Source: Candidatus Cybelea sp.
GTDB lineage: Bacteria; Vulcanimicrobiota; Vulcanimicrobiia; Vulcanimicrobiales; Vulcanimicrobiaceae
Length of the DNA stretch: 33,393 nt
NCBI GenBank assembly: GCA_036489315.1
Contig: DASXFZ010000053.1
Coordinates: 1 to 33,393 of the forward strand
Direction of reading: 5' to 3'
A model generated the notes under the pieces. It made no database searches. It saw only the letters and a program-made list of their open reading frames with translations, and was not told the origin of the DNA. The position numbers and the translations under genes were made by a program. Numbering within the stretch: position 1 is the stretch's first letter; every line of letters starts with the position of its first letter. Positions 18,857 through 28,166 of this stretch are shown here, piece after piece.

Positions 18857-20185
18857 CTAACTCTTCGTCGCGATCTGCTTCTGCAGTTGAGAGATCGCTG
18901 CGCGGAGCTGCGAGTCGCGATCGATCTCGCCGAACCGTGCGTTCTGATTCTCGTCGATTCGAATATCGGGATTGATGCCGCGCAGGTTGATGTCGCGGCG
19001 GTTCGGCGTGAGATAGTGCGCGGTAGTGATCTTGATCGCCGCTCCGTCCGGCAGCGGCGTCAGCGTCTGCATGACGCCCTTACCGAACGTCTTGGCGCCA
19101 ACCAGCATCGCGATTCCGTCGTCCTGCAGCGCACCCGCGGTGATCTCCGAAGCCGAGGCGGTGTACTGATTGACGAGCACGCTGACCGGCAGCGTAATCG
19201 AGGGATTAGGGTCGGCGTGAATCGTCGTATCGTGACGCCCGCGCTCTTCGACCGTCAACAGCGCCTTGTTGGCGATGAACCTCGAGCTGATATCCAACGC
19301 CGAGTCAACGTAGCCGCCGCCATCGTTGCGCAGGTCGAGAACGAGCGCCTTTGCGCCCTGCTGGTTGAGGCGCGTTAGCGCCTGGTCGAACTCCGTGGGC
19401 GTCGCTCGTCCGAAGGCCATCACCCAGACGTAGCCGATGTTATCGGCCAGCATCTTATAGATTACGGTCGGCGGCTGGACGTTGTCGCGCGTAATCGAGA
19501 CGACCGAGGTTGCATTCGCGCGGGAGAGGGTCACCGATACGACGGTGCCGGCCTGGCCGCGCAACAGCGCGCTGACCGCGTCCACTGCGAGGCCCTTTGT
19601 CGCCGTACCATTGACCGACATCACGAGGTCTCCGACCTGCAGGCCAGCGCGTTCGGCGGGCGTGCCGGGGAGAACGTAGGTGAGGCGAACGAAGCCGGTG
19701 ACGGCGTCGGGCTCGATCATCACGCCGATACCGCCAATGCGCGCCGGATCCAAGGCCTCGTTGAACGCCTTGAACTCCGTAGGCGTAAAGAACTGCGTGT
19801 AACGATCGTTCACGGCCTTCGCCATCGCAATGATCGCCGCGTAGGCGAACTCGCTGGGAGGCACGTGCGCTGCATGCGCGGCGTTCGCGATCGCGGCGTC
19901 GAGCTGCGCAACCGTCGCGTCGCGATCGTAGCTCGCGTGCAGGGCCGGCGGCGAAATCGCGACCCCGTGTTTACGAGCCGTGTCGACGAGCGCACCGCCG
20001 GCTGCAGCGAGCAGCACGTGCGGCTCGACGGGATCGTAATAGGTCGTCGTCAATAGACGATAGCTCTCCGCGACGTCACCGGCAACCTGATACGGCAAGA
20101 CCTCGCCGGCCGGCGCTGCGCCAAAACAGATGACCGCTGCCGTACAAAGCGCAGCATAACGAAGGAGATCGCGTTTGAGCATCAT
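18857..20185 (-). CDS. C-terminal processing peptidase (S41, CtpA type)
   Basis: A protein of about 442 residues with an N-terminal export signal or anchor (LRYAALCTAAVICFGAAPA), a PDZ domain (GIGVMIEP to DLVMSVNGT) and the S41 catalytic domain: LVLDLRNDGGGYVDSAL, the serine motif YTASASEITAGAL and the lysine motif GAKTFGKGVMQ. It degrades or trims extracytoplasmic proteins using a Ser-Lys dyad. The ATG at 20185 follows an AAAGGG by a few bases; the next ATG is adjacent. It starts 51 bp after the Sua5 gene and is probably in its operon. Confidence 0.9.
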   Translation of the reverse strand: MMLKRDLLRYAALCTAAVICFGAAPAGEVLPYQVAGDVAESYRLLTTTYYDPVEPHVLLAAAGGALVDTARKHGVAISPPALHASYDRDATVAQLDAAIANAAHAAHVPPSEFAYAAIIAMAKAVNDRYTQFFTPTEFKAFNEALDPARIGGIGVMIEPDAVTGFVRLTYVLPGTPAERAGLQVGDLVMSVNGTATKGLAVDAVSALLRGQAGTVVSVTLSRANATSVVSITRDNVQPPTVIYKMLADNIGYVWVMAFGRATPTEFDQALTRLNQQGAKALVLDLRNDGGGYVDSALDISSRFIANKALLTVEERGRHDTTIHADPNPSITLPVSVLVNQYTASASEITAGALQDDGIAMLVGAKTFGKGVMQTLTPLPDGAAIKITTAHYLTPNRRDINLRGINPDIRIDENQNARFGEIDRDSQLRAAISQLQKQIATKS

Positions 20186-20236
20186 GACCCTTTCTTCTTT
20201 ACCCACCTGGAAAACGCTTTGCAGCGCCGAGGCGTT

Positions 20237-21181
20237 TCAGCGGGCAGCTCGGCGAAGGCGATCCATGATCGCCATTCCCAGCCCGTTCTCAGCAACCGGC
20301 TGCGCATCGATGCGTTCGAGCCCCATCGCATCGAGTTCGTGAAGAGTTTTGAAGAGGCCGGCTGCAGCCTCGCGAAGGTCGCCGCTCGCGGAAAGCACGC
20401 GCGAGGCAGCATAGCCCTCGAAGGAGTCTCTGAGCGCAATAACGGCCGCTCGGCGGCGTTCGACCAGCGGAACGTCGCGGGGCTCCACGACACGCAACCG
20501 CGTCGCCGGTGCGTAGTGCGTCGCCAGCTGCCCCGGAGCACGAAGCTCCATGCCGTCGATTGCACGCTCCAGGGGACCGATCAGCGACTCGATCTCTTCA
20601 ACGGTAATCGCACCCGAACGCAACAGCGCCGGGCGCGGGTCGAGCGTGACGATCGTCGACTCTATTCCGCGCTCGGCTGCACCTCCGTCGAGTATCAACG
20701 CCACGCGATGGCCGAGCATCCGTTCGACGTGCTCGGCTCGCGTGGGGCTGACGCGCCCAAAGGGATTGGCACTGGGAGCGGCCAGCGGGGATCCCGCCGC
20801 TTCGATCAGAGCGCGAGCGATCGGGTGCGCGGGCATGCGGACGGCGACTGTCGACAACCCCGCGCAAACCAATTCCGGTAGTTCGGCTCGCTTGGGCAGC
20901 ACCAGCGTCAACGGACCCGGCCAGAAGCGCTCGATAAGTGAAACCGCCATTGCGGGAACTGTTGCGGCCACTCGTTCCAGCATCGCCGTATCGGTCACGT
21001 GAACGATCAGCGGGTCGAACGACGGTCGCTGCTTGATTTCAAAGATCGCGGCGACCGCGTGCGGCTGGAATGCGTCGGCCCCCAACCCATAAACGGTCTC
21101 GGTTGGAAAGGCGACGACGCCGCCCTCGCGCAAGAGTCGCCCAGCCTCGATGACGGCCTTCGCTGTCGCGCGAACGATCAT
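20237..21181 (-). CDS. Threonylcarbamoyl-AMP synthase, Sua5 type
   Basis: Makes threonylcarbamoyl-AMP from Thr, bicarbonate and ATP for t6A37 modification of ANN-decoding tRNAs. The 314-residue protein has the YrdC domain (GGVVAFPTETVYGLGADAF, KQRPSFDPLIVHV, FWPGPLTLVL, APSANPFGRVSPT) and the C-terminal Sua5 domain after the linker APGQLATHYAP, which separates it from short YrdC/TsaC. The ATG at 21181 is chosen because the YrdC core begins ~20 residues later; frames upstream lack support and no Shine-Dalgarno is visible. Divergent from the first phosphoesterase. Confidence 0.92.
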   Translation of the reverse strand: MIVRATAKAVIEAGRLLREGGVVAFPTETVYGLGADAFQPHAVAAIFEIKQRPSFDPLIVHVTDTAMLERVAATVPAMAVSLIERFWPGPLTLVLPKRAELPELVCAGLSTVAVRMPAHPIARALIEAAGSPLAAPSANPFGRVSPTRAEHVERMLGHRVALILDGGAAERGIESTIVTLDPRPALLRSGAITVEEIESLIGPLERAIDGMELRAPGQLATHYAPATRLRVVEPRDVPLVERRRAAVIALRDSFEGYAASRVLSASGDLREAAAGLFKTLHELDAMGLERIDAQPVAENGLGMAIMDRLRRAAR

Positions 21182-21249
21182 CGGCTGCCGCGGCGAGCGC
21201 TCGTCCGGGAAGGGATGCCGTGCGAACCCGAACCATATGCTCTTAGGGT

Positions 21250-22626
21250 ATGGGCGATCGAAATCGGTGCGTACGGGTTGTCTCGTTGGCGGCCCTCGTT
21301 TGCGCGGGTGCCGTTTCGGCCGCATTGGCGGGCTGCGGCGGCGGATCGGCGCGCTCGCCCGCGGCCCCTTTCCTGCCGCCGCCTCCGGCAAAGCAGGGTA
21401 AGCATTTCAAGCACATCGTCATCGTGATTCAAGAGAACCGCACCTTCGACAATCTCTTCGCCACCTTCCCCGGCGCCGACGGGACAACCGTGGGTAAAAC
21501 TCATAACGGCGGTACGCTGCGCCTTCGGCCGTCCAATCTCGAGAGTCCGATCTCGCCGAACAACGGCTATTCGTTCTGGCTGCGCGACTGGAACCACGGG
21601 AAGATGAACGATTTCGATATCGTGCCAATCGGACGAACGTCGGGAACGTACGTCTATCAGTACGTCCTGCCGGCGCAGATCCGGCCGTACTGGGACTTGG
21701 CCAAACAGTACGTGCTCGCCGATCACCTGTTTCAAACGCAAGGCAGCGGCAGTTTTACGGCGCATCAGGATTTGATTCGCGGCGACACGGCGATCAACTC
21801 GACATACAACCTTATCGATTTTCCTAGCGGCGGAGCGGGCCAGCCATGGGGCTGCGACGCGAATCCCGGCACCACAACCTCGCTGATCACGCAGAGCGGC
21901 CTATGGAAACAGTACCAGAACGCCGGGCCCTTTCCGTGCCTGACGTATCGGACGCTGCGGGACACGCTCGATGCGAAGAGCCTTTCCTGGCGCTATTACG
22001 CGCCGGCGGTCGGGGAAAGCTTCGGCGGAAACCTTTGGAACGCGTTCGACGCGATCAAGGCCGTCCGGTACGGGCCTGAATGGCAGACGAATCAAGCGAG
22101 CCCTGAGACGAAAGTCTTCACCGATATTCGCCGCAACACGCTCCCGGCCGTTTCCTGGGTAATACCCGACTATCAGAACTCCGATCACCCGGGCGACAAT
22201 TCAGATACGGGTCCCTCGTGGGTCGCGCAAGTCGTCAACGCCATCGGCGAGAGTCCGGCCTGGAAGACCACGGCGATCGTCATCGTGTGGGACGATTGGG
22301 GCGGTTGGTACGATCACGTGGCTCCGCCGGGCGAGCGAAGCTACGGCGGTTTGGGCTTCAGGGTACCGGCGATCGTCGTTTCGCCGTACGCGAAGATGGG
22401 TTACGTATCGCACGACGAGTACGATTTCGGCAGCATCATCAAGTTCGTGGAAGGGAACTGGGACCTACCCTCGCTGGGTACTTCGGACAAGAACGCTACC
22501 AGCTTCCTCGACGATTTTTTTGACTTTACGCAACAACCTCGCGCGTTCGTTCCCATCGGGTCCAAATACGCGAGAGCGTATTTCCTGCACCAGCGCCCCT
22601 CGAACCGGCCCGTCGATGATGAATAA
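21250..22626 (+). CDS. Lipoprotein phosphoesterase (PF04185), paralog 1
   Basis: A 458-residue exported lipoprotein (lipobox LAGC, Cys29) of the phosphoesterase family that includes phospholipase C and the acid phosphatase AcpA, in the alkaline phosphatase superfamily. Metal-site motifs correspond to those of AcpA: QENR (Glu62-Asn63), the nucleophile candidate Ser168 in GSFTAHQ, and Asp348-Asp349 in [11 protein letters not shown]; then [14 protein letters not shown]. It would hydrolyse phosphomonoesters or phospholipids at the cell surface. The C-terminus NRPVDDE is nearly shared with paralog 2. Start ATG at 21250, 68 bp from the divergent Sua5 gene. Confidence 0.9.
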   Translation: MGDRNRCVRVVSLAALVCAGAVSAALAGCGGGSARSPAAPFLPPPPAKQGKHFKHIVIVIQENRTFDNLFATFPGADGTTVGKTHNGGTLRLRPSNLESPISPNNGYSFWLRDWNHGKMNDFDIVPIGRTSGTYVYQYVLPAQIRPYWDLAKQYVLADHLFQTQGSGSFTAHQDLIRGDTAINSTYNLIDFPSGGAGQPWGCDANPGTTTSLITQSGLWKQYQNAGPFPCLTYRTLRDTLDAKSLSWRYYAPAVGESFGGNLWNAFDAIKAVRYGPEWQTNQASPETKVFTDIRRNTLPAVSWVIPDYQNSDHPGDNSDTGPSWVAQVVNAIGESPAWKTTAIVIVWDDWGGWYDHVAPPGERSYGGLGFRVPAIVVSPYAKMGYVSHDEYDFGSIIKFVEGNWDLPSLGTSDKNATSFLDDFFDFTQQPRAFVPIGSKYARAYFLHQRPSNRPVDDE

Positions 22627-22667
22627 ATGATAAGACGCAACCACACAAAAGGTAACTGAGATTACTC

Positions 22668-24020
22668 ATGTCACGTGAATCACAACGGCAAACTCCGCCC
22701 GCATGGAAGAATGAGCCCGACGGCGAACAACAGTCCTGGGTTTATATGAGTACGCTTGAAAAAATCTCCGATTCCGGCCCACGCACGGCCCCGGCCGCGA
22801 TTGCCGCGCCTAATGCGCGCCCCGTCGCGGTGCCGGTCGTGCTCGCGGATTTCCAGCGAATTTTAATGACCGAGCCGCGCGGGCAAGACGAACTTAAACG
22901 CATTCAGGCACACTTCATGACGATCGCGCAGAGCGCGCGCAAAGGCTTGAAATCTCGCGAAGAGCGCGAGGAGCTCGCGCGTTTGATTACCGAGCGCATG
23001 GGGCGTTACGGCGCCTCGAGCCAGCACATCGCCCGGCGCCAGGTCAGCGTGCTGACGTCACGCTTCGTCGTTCCGAATCCCGAGAGCGAATACGAGACGA
23101 TTCGCAGCTACGGCGATCTGCGAGCCGCAACGGGAGAGGCGCTCGACGAACGCATGAGCCTTTTCGAAGAGATCGCGTGCGACATTTTCGAACGCGTCTA
23201 CGCCGATCCGAACGCGCAGCCTCCCGACGACATCGTGCACGTTAGCTGCTCCGGGTACATCTCGCCGAGTCCGGTGCAGACATTTCTCTCGCGTCGCAAG
23301 TGGCTTAACACCGGCGTCACGCATTCGTATCACATGGGATGCTACGGCGCGTTTCCAGCCGTGCGAACGGCGGTGGGGCTCGTCGGCTCGTCGTTCGACT
23401 CGCTGCCGAAGCGCAAGCGGCGCGTCGATCTCGTCCACACCGAGTTCTTGTCGCTGCACTTCGATCTGTTGGGCGACGAGCCCGATAATTTCGTAACGTC
23501 GACGCTTTTCGCCGACGGCTTCATCAAGTATGCGGCCTATCCGCAGACGGAGTTCGAACGCACCGAAGGCAACGGGCTCAAGGTACTGGCGATCGACGAA
23601 TACATTCTGCCCGATTCTCTGCCGGAGATGACGCTGCGTCCCGGGCCGCTGCAGTTCGATATGTCGCTCTCCAAGCGCGTGCCCTTCATGATCCGCGATT
23701 CGATCGCCGATTTCGTTACCTCGATCTGCGAGCAAGTCGGCCTCGATTTCGAGCGCGAAAAACATGCGATGACCTTTGCGATCCACCCCGGCGGCCCCGC
23801 GATCCTCAATCAGATTCGCAGCCGCCTCGGCATCGAGGAGTCGCAGATTGCACTGAGCCGCAAGGTTCTCTACGAGAACGGAAACATGGCCTCGGCCACG
23901 GCCCCCCACATCTGGCAGCTGATCGTCGACTCCGGCGAGATCCCCGTCGGCACGAAGATCCTCAGCATGGCTTTTGGGCCGGGCCTGACAGTAATCGGCG
24001 CGCTCTTCGAGAAGGTCTAG
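22668..24020 (+). CDS. Type III polyketide synthase (chalcone synthase-like)
   Basis: A 450-residue thiolase-fold condensing enzyme. The catalytic triad is visible as Cys225 (SYHMGCYGAFP), His373 (IHPGGPAIL) and Asn406 (NGNMASAT), with spacing very like chalcone synthase (Cys164, His303, Asn336). Bacterial homologues extend an acyl-CoA with malonyl-CoA to form alkylpyrones, alkylresorcinols or small phenolics; the product here is unknown. It has an N-terminal extension of ~60 residues; a later ATG at 22749 is an alternative start. It is followed after 8 bp by a sulfotransferase, pointing to a sulfated product. A KAS III identity is less likely because of the NGNMASAT and GCYG context. Confidence 0.85.
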   Translation: MSRESQRQTPPAWKNEPDGEQQSWVYMSTLEKISDSGPRTAPAAIAAPNARPVAVPVVLADFQRILMTEPRGQDELKRIQAHFMTIAQSARKGLKSREEREELARLITERMGRYGASSQHIARRQVSVLTSRFVVPNPESEYETIRSYGDLRAATGEALDERMSLFEEIACDIFERVYADPNAQPPDDIVHVSCSGYISPSPVQTFLSRRKWLNTGVTHSYHMGCYGAFPAVRTAVGLVGSSFDSLPKRKRRVDLVHTEFLSLHFDLLGDEPDNFVTSTLFADGFIKYAAYPQTEFERTEGNGLKVLAIDEYILPDSLPEMTLRPGPLQFDMSLSKRVPFMIRDSIADFVTSICEQVGLDFEREKHAMTFAIHPGGPAILNQIRSRLGIEESQIALSRKVLYENGNMASATAPHIWQLIVDSGEIPVGTKILSMAFGPGLTVIGALFEKV

Positions 24021-24028
24021 CCCCGACA

Positions 24029-25198
24029 ATGGCTACATCAGAAACGGCTAAGCCGCAAAAGTTTTCCGTTCCCGCTCCGTTTTATTGGAGCGTCCGCGGC
24101 GTTCACGCTGCAGCGCCCCTCTTCGTGGCGTTAGGGAACCTCGAATCCAAGATGCTGGAACGGCGCATCGCCACCCAGTCGATAGACCGGCCCGTCTACA
24201 TCTGCGGGCTTCCCCGAGCGGGGACGACGATCACGCTGCAGATGCTCAGCGAACATCCCGACGTCGTCACGCACAAGTACGCGGACTTCCTGATGCCGTA
24301 CATGCCGTACGTCTGGAATCAGGTCTTCCCGCGAATACCCGTCGACGCGATGCGCAAACCGGTGCCCCGCATTCACCGCGACCGCATCCAAGTGACGCGC
24401 GACAGCGCCGAGATGGGCGAGGAGATTCTCTGGGAGCACTTCTTCCCATTCATCCACGACGAAAGCAAATACAGCGTCCTCGACGGCTCGACTTCGAACC
24501 CCGGCTTCGAACGCTTCTACGTCGATCATCTGCGCAAGCTCGAGCTCGTTCGCGGCCGCACGCGCTATGTCAGCAAAGCGATCATGTGCGTCGTGCGCAT
24601 GCAGTACTTGCGCCGTCTCTTTCCCGACGCGCGCTTCCTGCTTTACGTGCGCAACCCGATCGATCACATTGCGTCGATGATCAAGCAGGATCGAATCTGG
24701 GCCGAGCTCGAGCGTGACGACCCGCGTCAGATCGAGATCATCGAGCTGACCGGCCATCACGAGTTCGGCCCGCATCAGGTTATGGCCAACGTCGGCAGCC
24801 CCGAGGTGCTGCACGAGATCCGCCGGCTCTTCGACGCGGGGCAGGTCGTCCAGTCGCGCGCTCGTTACTGGGCGTACGTCTACGGATTCATCGCGAGGCA
24901 GATCGCCGACGACCCGCAGCTCAAGGGGCGCGTCTGCGTCGTGCGCTACGAAGACCTTTGCTCGGACTCGCTGGCGACGATCGACCGTATCCTCGCGCAC
25001 ACGGGGCTCGCCCCGGAAGGCTTTGCCGCGACGCGCGAAGCGTACGGCAAGAAGCTCTCTTTCCCCGACTACTACAAGCCGGTCTTCAGCGCCGGGGAGC
25101 TCGCCGACATCACGGCGGTTACGAGTCCGGTCGCCGAGTCGTTCGGCTACGACGTCGGTTCGATCGCACAGCGAGCGAGCGCCGCCGCGGCGCCGTGA
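24029..25198 (+). CDS. PAPS-dependent sulfotransferase
   Basis: A 389-residue sulfotransferase-family protein. The 5'-phosphosulfate loop is ICGLPRAGTTIT (Gly60-Thr67 region) and the 3'-phosphate site is LLYVRNPIDHIAS (Arg208 region); YVSKAIM and VVRYEDLC are further conserved blocks. It resembles the Sulfotransfer_3-type enzymes that act on lipids or small hydroxylated molecules, and it has no signal peptide, so it acts in the cytoplasm. With the polyketide synthase 8 bp upstream the likely acceptor is the phenolic or hydroxyl product of that enzyme. Its TGA overlaps the GTG of the next phosphoesterase (GTGA). Confidence 0.85.
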   Translation: MATSETAKPQKFSVPAPFYWSVRGVHAAAPLFVALGNLESKMLERRIATQSIDRPVYICGLPRAGTTITLQMLSEHPDVVTHKYADFLMPYMPYVWNQVFPRIPVDAMRKPVPRIHRDRIQVTRDSAEMGEEILWEHFFPFIHDESKYSVLDGSTSNPGFERFYVDHLRKLELVRGRTRYVSKAIMCVVRMQYLRRLFPDARFLLYVRNPIDHIASMIKQDRIWAELERDDPRQIEIIELTGHHEFGPHQVMANVGSPEVLHEIRRLFDAGQVVQSRARYWAYVYGFIARQIADDPQLKGRVCVVRYEDLCSDSLATIDRILAHTGLAPEGFAATREAYGKKLSFPDYYKPVFSAGELADITAVTSPVAESFGYDVGSIAQRASAAAAP

Positions 25199-26568
25199 GC
25201 CTCACGCGCCGGGCCGTCGCAATTGCGGCCGGCGCGGCGCTTGCCTCCTGCTCGCGCGGCGCTGCGCCGCCCGCCGGTTTTGCGGCGCTGCCCGCGGCCG
25301 AATATCGCGCAGCCGCAACGCCGATCGAGCACATCGTCGTGGTGGTTCAAGAGAATCGGACCTTCAACGATCTCTTCGCAACCTTCCCCGGAACGGCCGG
25401 CACGACGATCGGAAGAGAGTTCCTCGATGGTGCGACGCGCCAAATCGCACTCGCCAAGGTGCATCTCGAATCTCCGAACACGCTGCGCCATACCTATCCC
25501 GCCTATAAGACGGCGTATCGCGACGGTAATATGGACGGCTTCAATCACATCATTTATCAGTCGACCGGTAAGCCGGAAGGCAGCGCACCCTATCAGTACG
25601 TCGACCCGAGCGATATCGCTCCGTACTGGGACATTGCGAAGGACTACGCGATCGCAGACCGCTTTTTCCAAACGCAAGGCAGCGGCAGCTTTACCGCGCA
25701 CCAAGATCTGATTCGCGGCGACACGCAGATCAGCGCTACGGAGAGCCTCATCGACGATCCCACGCTTTCCCCTTGGGGCTGCCCGGCCGAAAAGACCAGC
25801 AAAACCTCCCTCATCACGACCGCGCTCAAGTACGAGAAAAACAAAGGGCCGTTCCCGTGCACCTCGAGTTTCCCCGATGGTGGAAAGAACTACGCGACGC
25901 TCGCGGATCTGCTCGACGCGAAGGGCGTCTCGTGGAAATATTACACGCCGGCCTGGCGAGGCGAGACTGGATCGCACTGGAACGCGTTTCTCGCAATCTC
26001 GTCGGTTTACGGCAACTCCAAAGAGTGGAACGCGCACATATCGCAGCCGGAGAAAAACATCTTGGGCGACATCGATCGCGGCGCGCTGCCGTCGATGTCG
26101 TGGGTGATCCCCGACGGGATCAACTCCGACCACTCCGGATATCCGTCCGATACTGGGCCTTCGTGGGTCGCAAGCGTCGTCAACGCTATCGGCCGCAGCA
26201 AGTACTGGAAGTCGACCGCCGTCGTCATCCTCTGGGACGACTGGGGAGGCCTCTACGACGAGGTCGAGCCGCCGACGGTCGACCGCCAAGGCGGGCGCGG
26301 CTTCCGCGTTCCGCTGCTCGTCGTCTCACCCTACGTCGCGCGAAATAAGATCTCGCACACCACCTACGAGTTCGGCAGCGTCGTGAGGTTCATCGAAGAC
26401 ACGTGGAGTTTAGGGCGGCTCGGAACGACCGACCAGAGCTCGGCGAGCATCGCCGGGATCTTCGACTTCCATCAGACGCCGCGGCCCTTTATCGCGATTC
26501 CGTCAAGGCGCAGCCGAGCGTACTTCCTCAAACAACCGCCATCCGGCTTACCCGTCGACGACGAATAG
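25195..26568 (+). CDS. Lipoprotein phosphoesterase (PF04185), paralog 2
   Basis: A 457-residue protein closely related to paralog 1 in length and motifs: QENR (Glu53-Asn54), Ser165 in GSFTAHQ, Asp348-Asp349 in WDDWGG. After the Asp pair it reads GLYDEVEPP where paralog 1 has WYDHVAPP, so the His is replaced by Glu. The N-terminus (LTRRAVAIAAGAALASC) carries a twin-arginine-like RR and a lipobox with Cys19. The GTG start at 25195 overlaps the sulfotransferase stop, making it the third gene of the polyketide operon. It ends PVDDE, like paralog 1. Its stop is 5 bp from that of the convergent paralog 3. Confidence 0.88.
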   Translation: MSLTRRAVAIAAGAALASCSRGAAPPAGFAALPAAEYRAAATPIEHIVVVVQENRTFNDLFATFPGTAGTTIGREFLDGATRQIALAKVHLESPNTLRHTYPAYKTAYRDGNMDGFNHIIYQSTGKPEGSAPYQYVDPSDIAPYWDIAKDYAIADRFFQTQGSGSFTAHQDLIRGDTQISATESLIDDPTLSPWGCPAEKTSKTSLITTALKYEKNKGPFPCTSSFPDGGKNYATLADLLDAKGVSWKYYTPAWRGETGSHWNAFLAISSVYGNSKEWNAHISQPEKNILGDIDRGALPSMSWVIPDGINSDHSGYPSDTGPSWVASVVNAIGRSKYWKSTAVVILWDDWGGLYDEVEPPTVDRQGGRGFRVPLLVVSPYVARNKISHTTYEFGSVVRFIEDTWSLGRLGTTDQSSASIAGIFDFHQTPRPFIAIPSRRSRAYFLKQPPSGLPVDDE

Positions 26569-26573
26569 CGGCG

Positions 26574-27914
26574 TTACTGTTCGTCGGGAATTCGCGGGTC
26601 GGCCGGCTGTCTCAGGAAAAATTCGGCGTCCTGCGGAGCCTTGATGGGAACGAAGCTCCGTGGTTTCTGCGCAAAATTGAGACAATCTCCCGCAGGCGAG
26701 AGGGCGCGCGCATCGGCAGCGGACAGCTGGGGCAAGTTGAAAAGATCCTCGGCAAAACGAAGCACGCTCGCCGTTTCGTACTGCTTGTGCGAAATGTAGT
26801 TCTTCTTAGCGTACGGAGAGATCACGATCAGCGGCACGCGGAAGCCTAAACTGTCGTAGCCTCGAAACGGCGGCGGCACGTGCTCGTAGAGCCCTCCCCA
26901 ATCATCCCACTGCACGAAAACGACCGTCGAGTCCCAAAACTTGCTCTTGCCCACGGCGTTGACCAGCGACGTCACCCACGAGGGACCCATCCCGCCGCCG
27001 CACGAGAGATGGTCCGAGTCTTCGCACAGCGGCGTAATCCAGGTAAAGCTCGCCAAGTGCCCCGCCTTGATGTCGGTCAGAAACCGCTTCTGCGGCGTGA
27101 TCACGTCTTTCTTCCAGTCCGGTCCGTTAAAGATATGTTTGACGGCCTGATATCCGGACCAGAAACCACCCAACGGCTCGCTGTACGCACTCGTATAGAA
27201 GCGCCAGCTCAGGCCGGCGTCGTCAAGCTCGTCGCCTAGGGTCTTGTAGTCGAAGCAGGGGCGCTGATCGCCGTCATACTGGCGCTGATGATTGATCACC
27301 GAGACAGAATCGGTATAGGCGCCTTCGCAGCCCCACTGGTTGGAAGGAACGTCGACGCTGGAGTGCGCCTGGGCGGCGATGATGTACTGATGCGCGACGA
27401 AACTCTCATCGAGCTGCGAGGCGAACATTCGGTCGGCCAGAACGAACTCGTGGGCCATGTCGAAGTACGGTTTGCTCTCACTATGCGGAACGTACACGTA
27501 CTGTCCGTTATGCGGTCCACCTTCCTGAAATTCTTTATTGAAACCGTTCATGCGGCAGTGCGTCCCCGGCAGCTTCCCGGTGCCGTGGCACGCGCTGAAC
27601 ATCGCACGCGCCGAATGATCGATCTCGTAGGACACCTTCAGGCTTACCGGCTGCAGGACGATCTTCTGCCCCGTCGTCGTCATGCCGCTCGAAACGGTAT
27701 CGGCTCCCGGATAACCCTGGAACAGATTGTCGAAGCTGCGATTCTCTTGCACGATGTAGACGACGTGCTCGATCTTCCCGCTGCCGGTCGTCGCGGCCGC
27801 GCCGAAGGTACCCGCACTCGCAAGGGACGGCAGTGAGGAATGCAATCCCGTACCGCAGCCGCTTAACGAGAGCGACGACAAAGCCAGGATCGCAGCGATC
27901 CGCGTTGGGTTCAT
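26574..27914 (-). CDS. Lipoprotein phosphoesterase (PF04185), paralog 3
   Basis: A 446-residue lipoprotein (lipobox LSGC, Cys20) of the second subfamily: QENRSFDNLF (Glu57-Asn58), ESFVAHQ as the presumed nucleophile motif, QWDDWGGLYEHVPPP with Glu in place of the first Asp of YDHV, and FRVPLIVISPYAKKNY. A Cys-rich insert (FSACHGTGKLPGTHCRMNGF) and CEDSDHLSCGGG are shared only with paralog 4, which has the same length. Surface phosphatase or phospholipase; substrate unknown. The start at 27914 has AGAGG ~11 nt upstream. Confidence 0.9.
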   Translation of the reverse strand: MNPTRIAAILALSSLSLSGCGTGLHSSLPSLASAGTFGAAATTGSGKIEHVVYIVQENRSFDNLFQGYPGADTVSSGMTTTGQKIVLQPVSLKVSYEIDHSARAMFSACHGTGKLPGTHCRMNGFNKEFQEGGPHNGQYVYVPHSESKPYFDMAHEFVLADRMFASQLDESFVAHQYIIAAQAHSSVDVPSNQWGCEGAYTDSVSVINHQRQYDGDQRPCFDYKTLGDELDDAGLSWRFYTSAYSEPLGGFWSGYQAVKHIFNGPDWKKDVITPQKRFLTDIKAGHLASFTWITPLCEDSDHLSCGGGMGPSWVTSLVNAVGKSKFWDSTVVFVQWDDWGGLYEHVPPPFRGYDSLGFRVPLIVISPYAKKNYISHKQYETASVLRFAEDLFNLPQLSAADARALSPAGDCLNFAQKPRSFVPIKAPQDAEFFLRQPADPRIPDEQ

Positions 27915-28166
27915 CTACAAAAGACCTCTACTTCCGCGAGCGATGCCCTCGCGATTCGAAAAGAACATGATGAAAACGCCGAGCCGTTTTTGGGGCCCTA
28001 CAAAGAGAACGTTCCGATGCGCTCGCGCGTTCTCCCGTCCGCGCATTTACGGTCACAAAAAGGCGCTTGCATGCAGCCGGCGGCCTTCGGCCCGAAGTGG
28101 CAGGTAGGAATGCCGCCCAGATGGTAACACAGCAAATTCCCAGACCATACCATCAAAGGAGCTTTT
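27915..28166. promoter_or_regulatory. Divergent promoter region of paralog 3 and the S53 protease
   Basis: About 250 bp must hold promoters in both directions. It contains a 7-bp inverted repeat GAGAACG/CGTTCTC (28005-28011 with 28028-28034) and a CTTCG-GCC-CGAAG hairpin near 28085. No clear -35/-10 pair is defended. The last bases (AAAGGAG before the GTG at 28167) are a good ribosome-binding site for the protease. No gene is seen. Confidence 0.4.
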
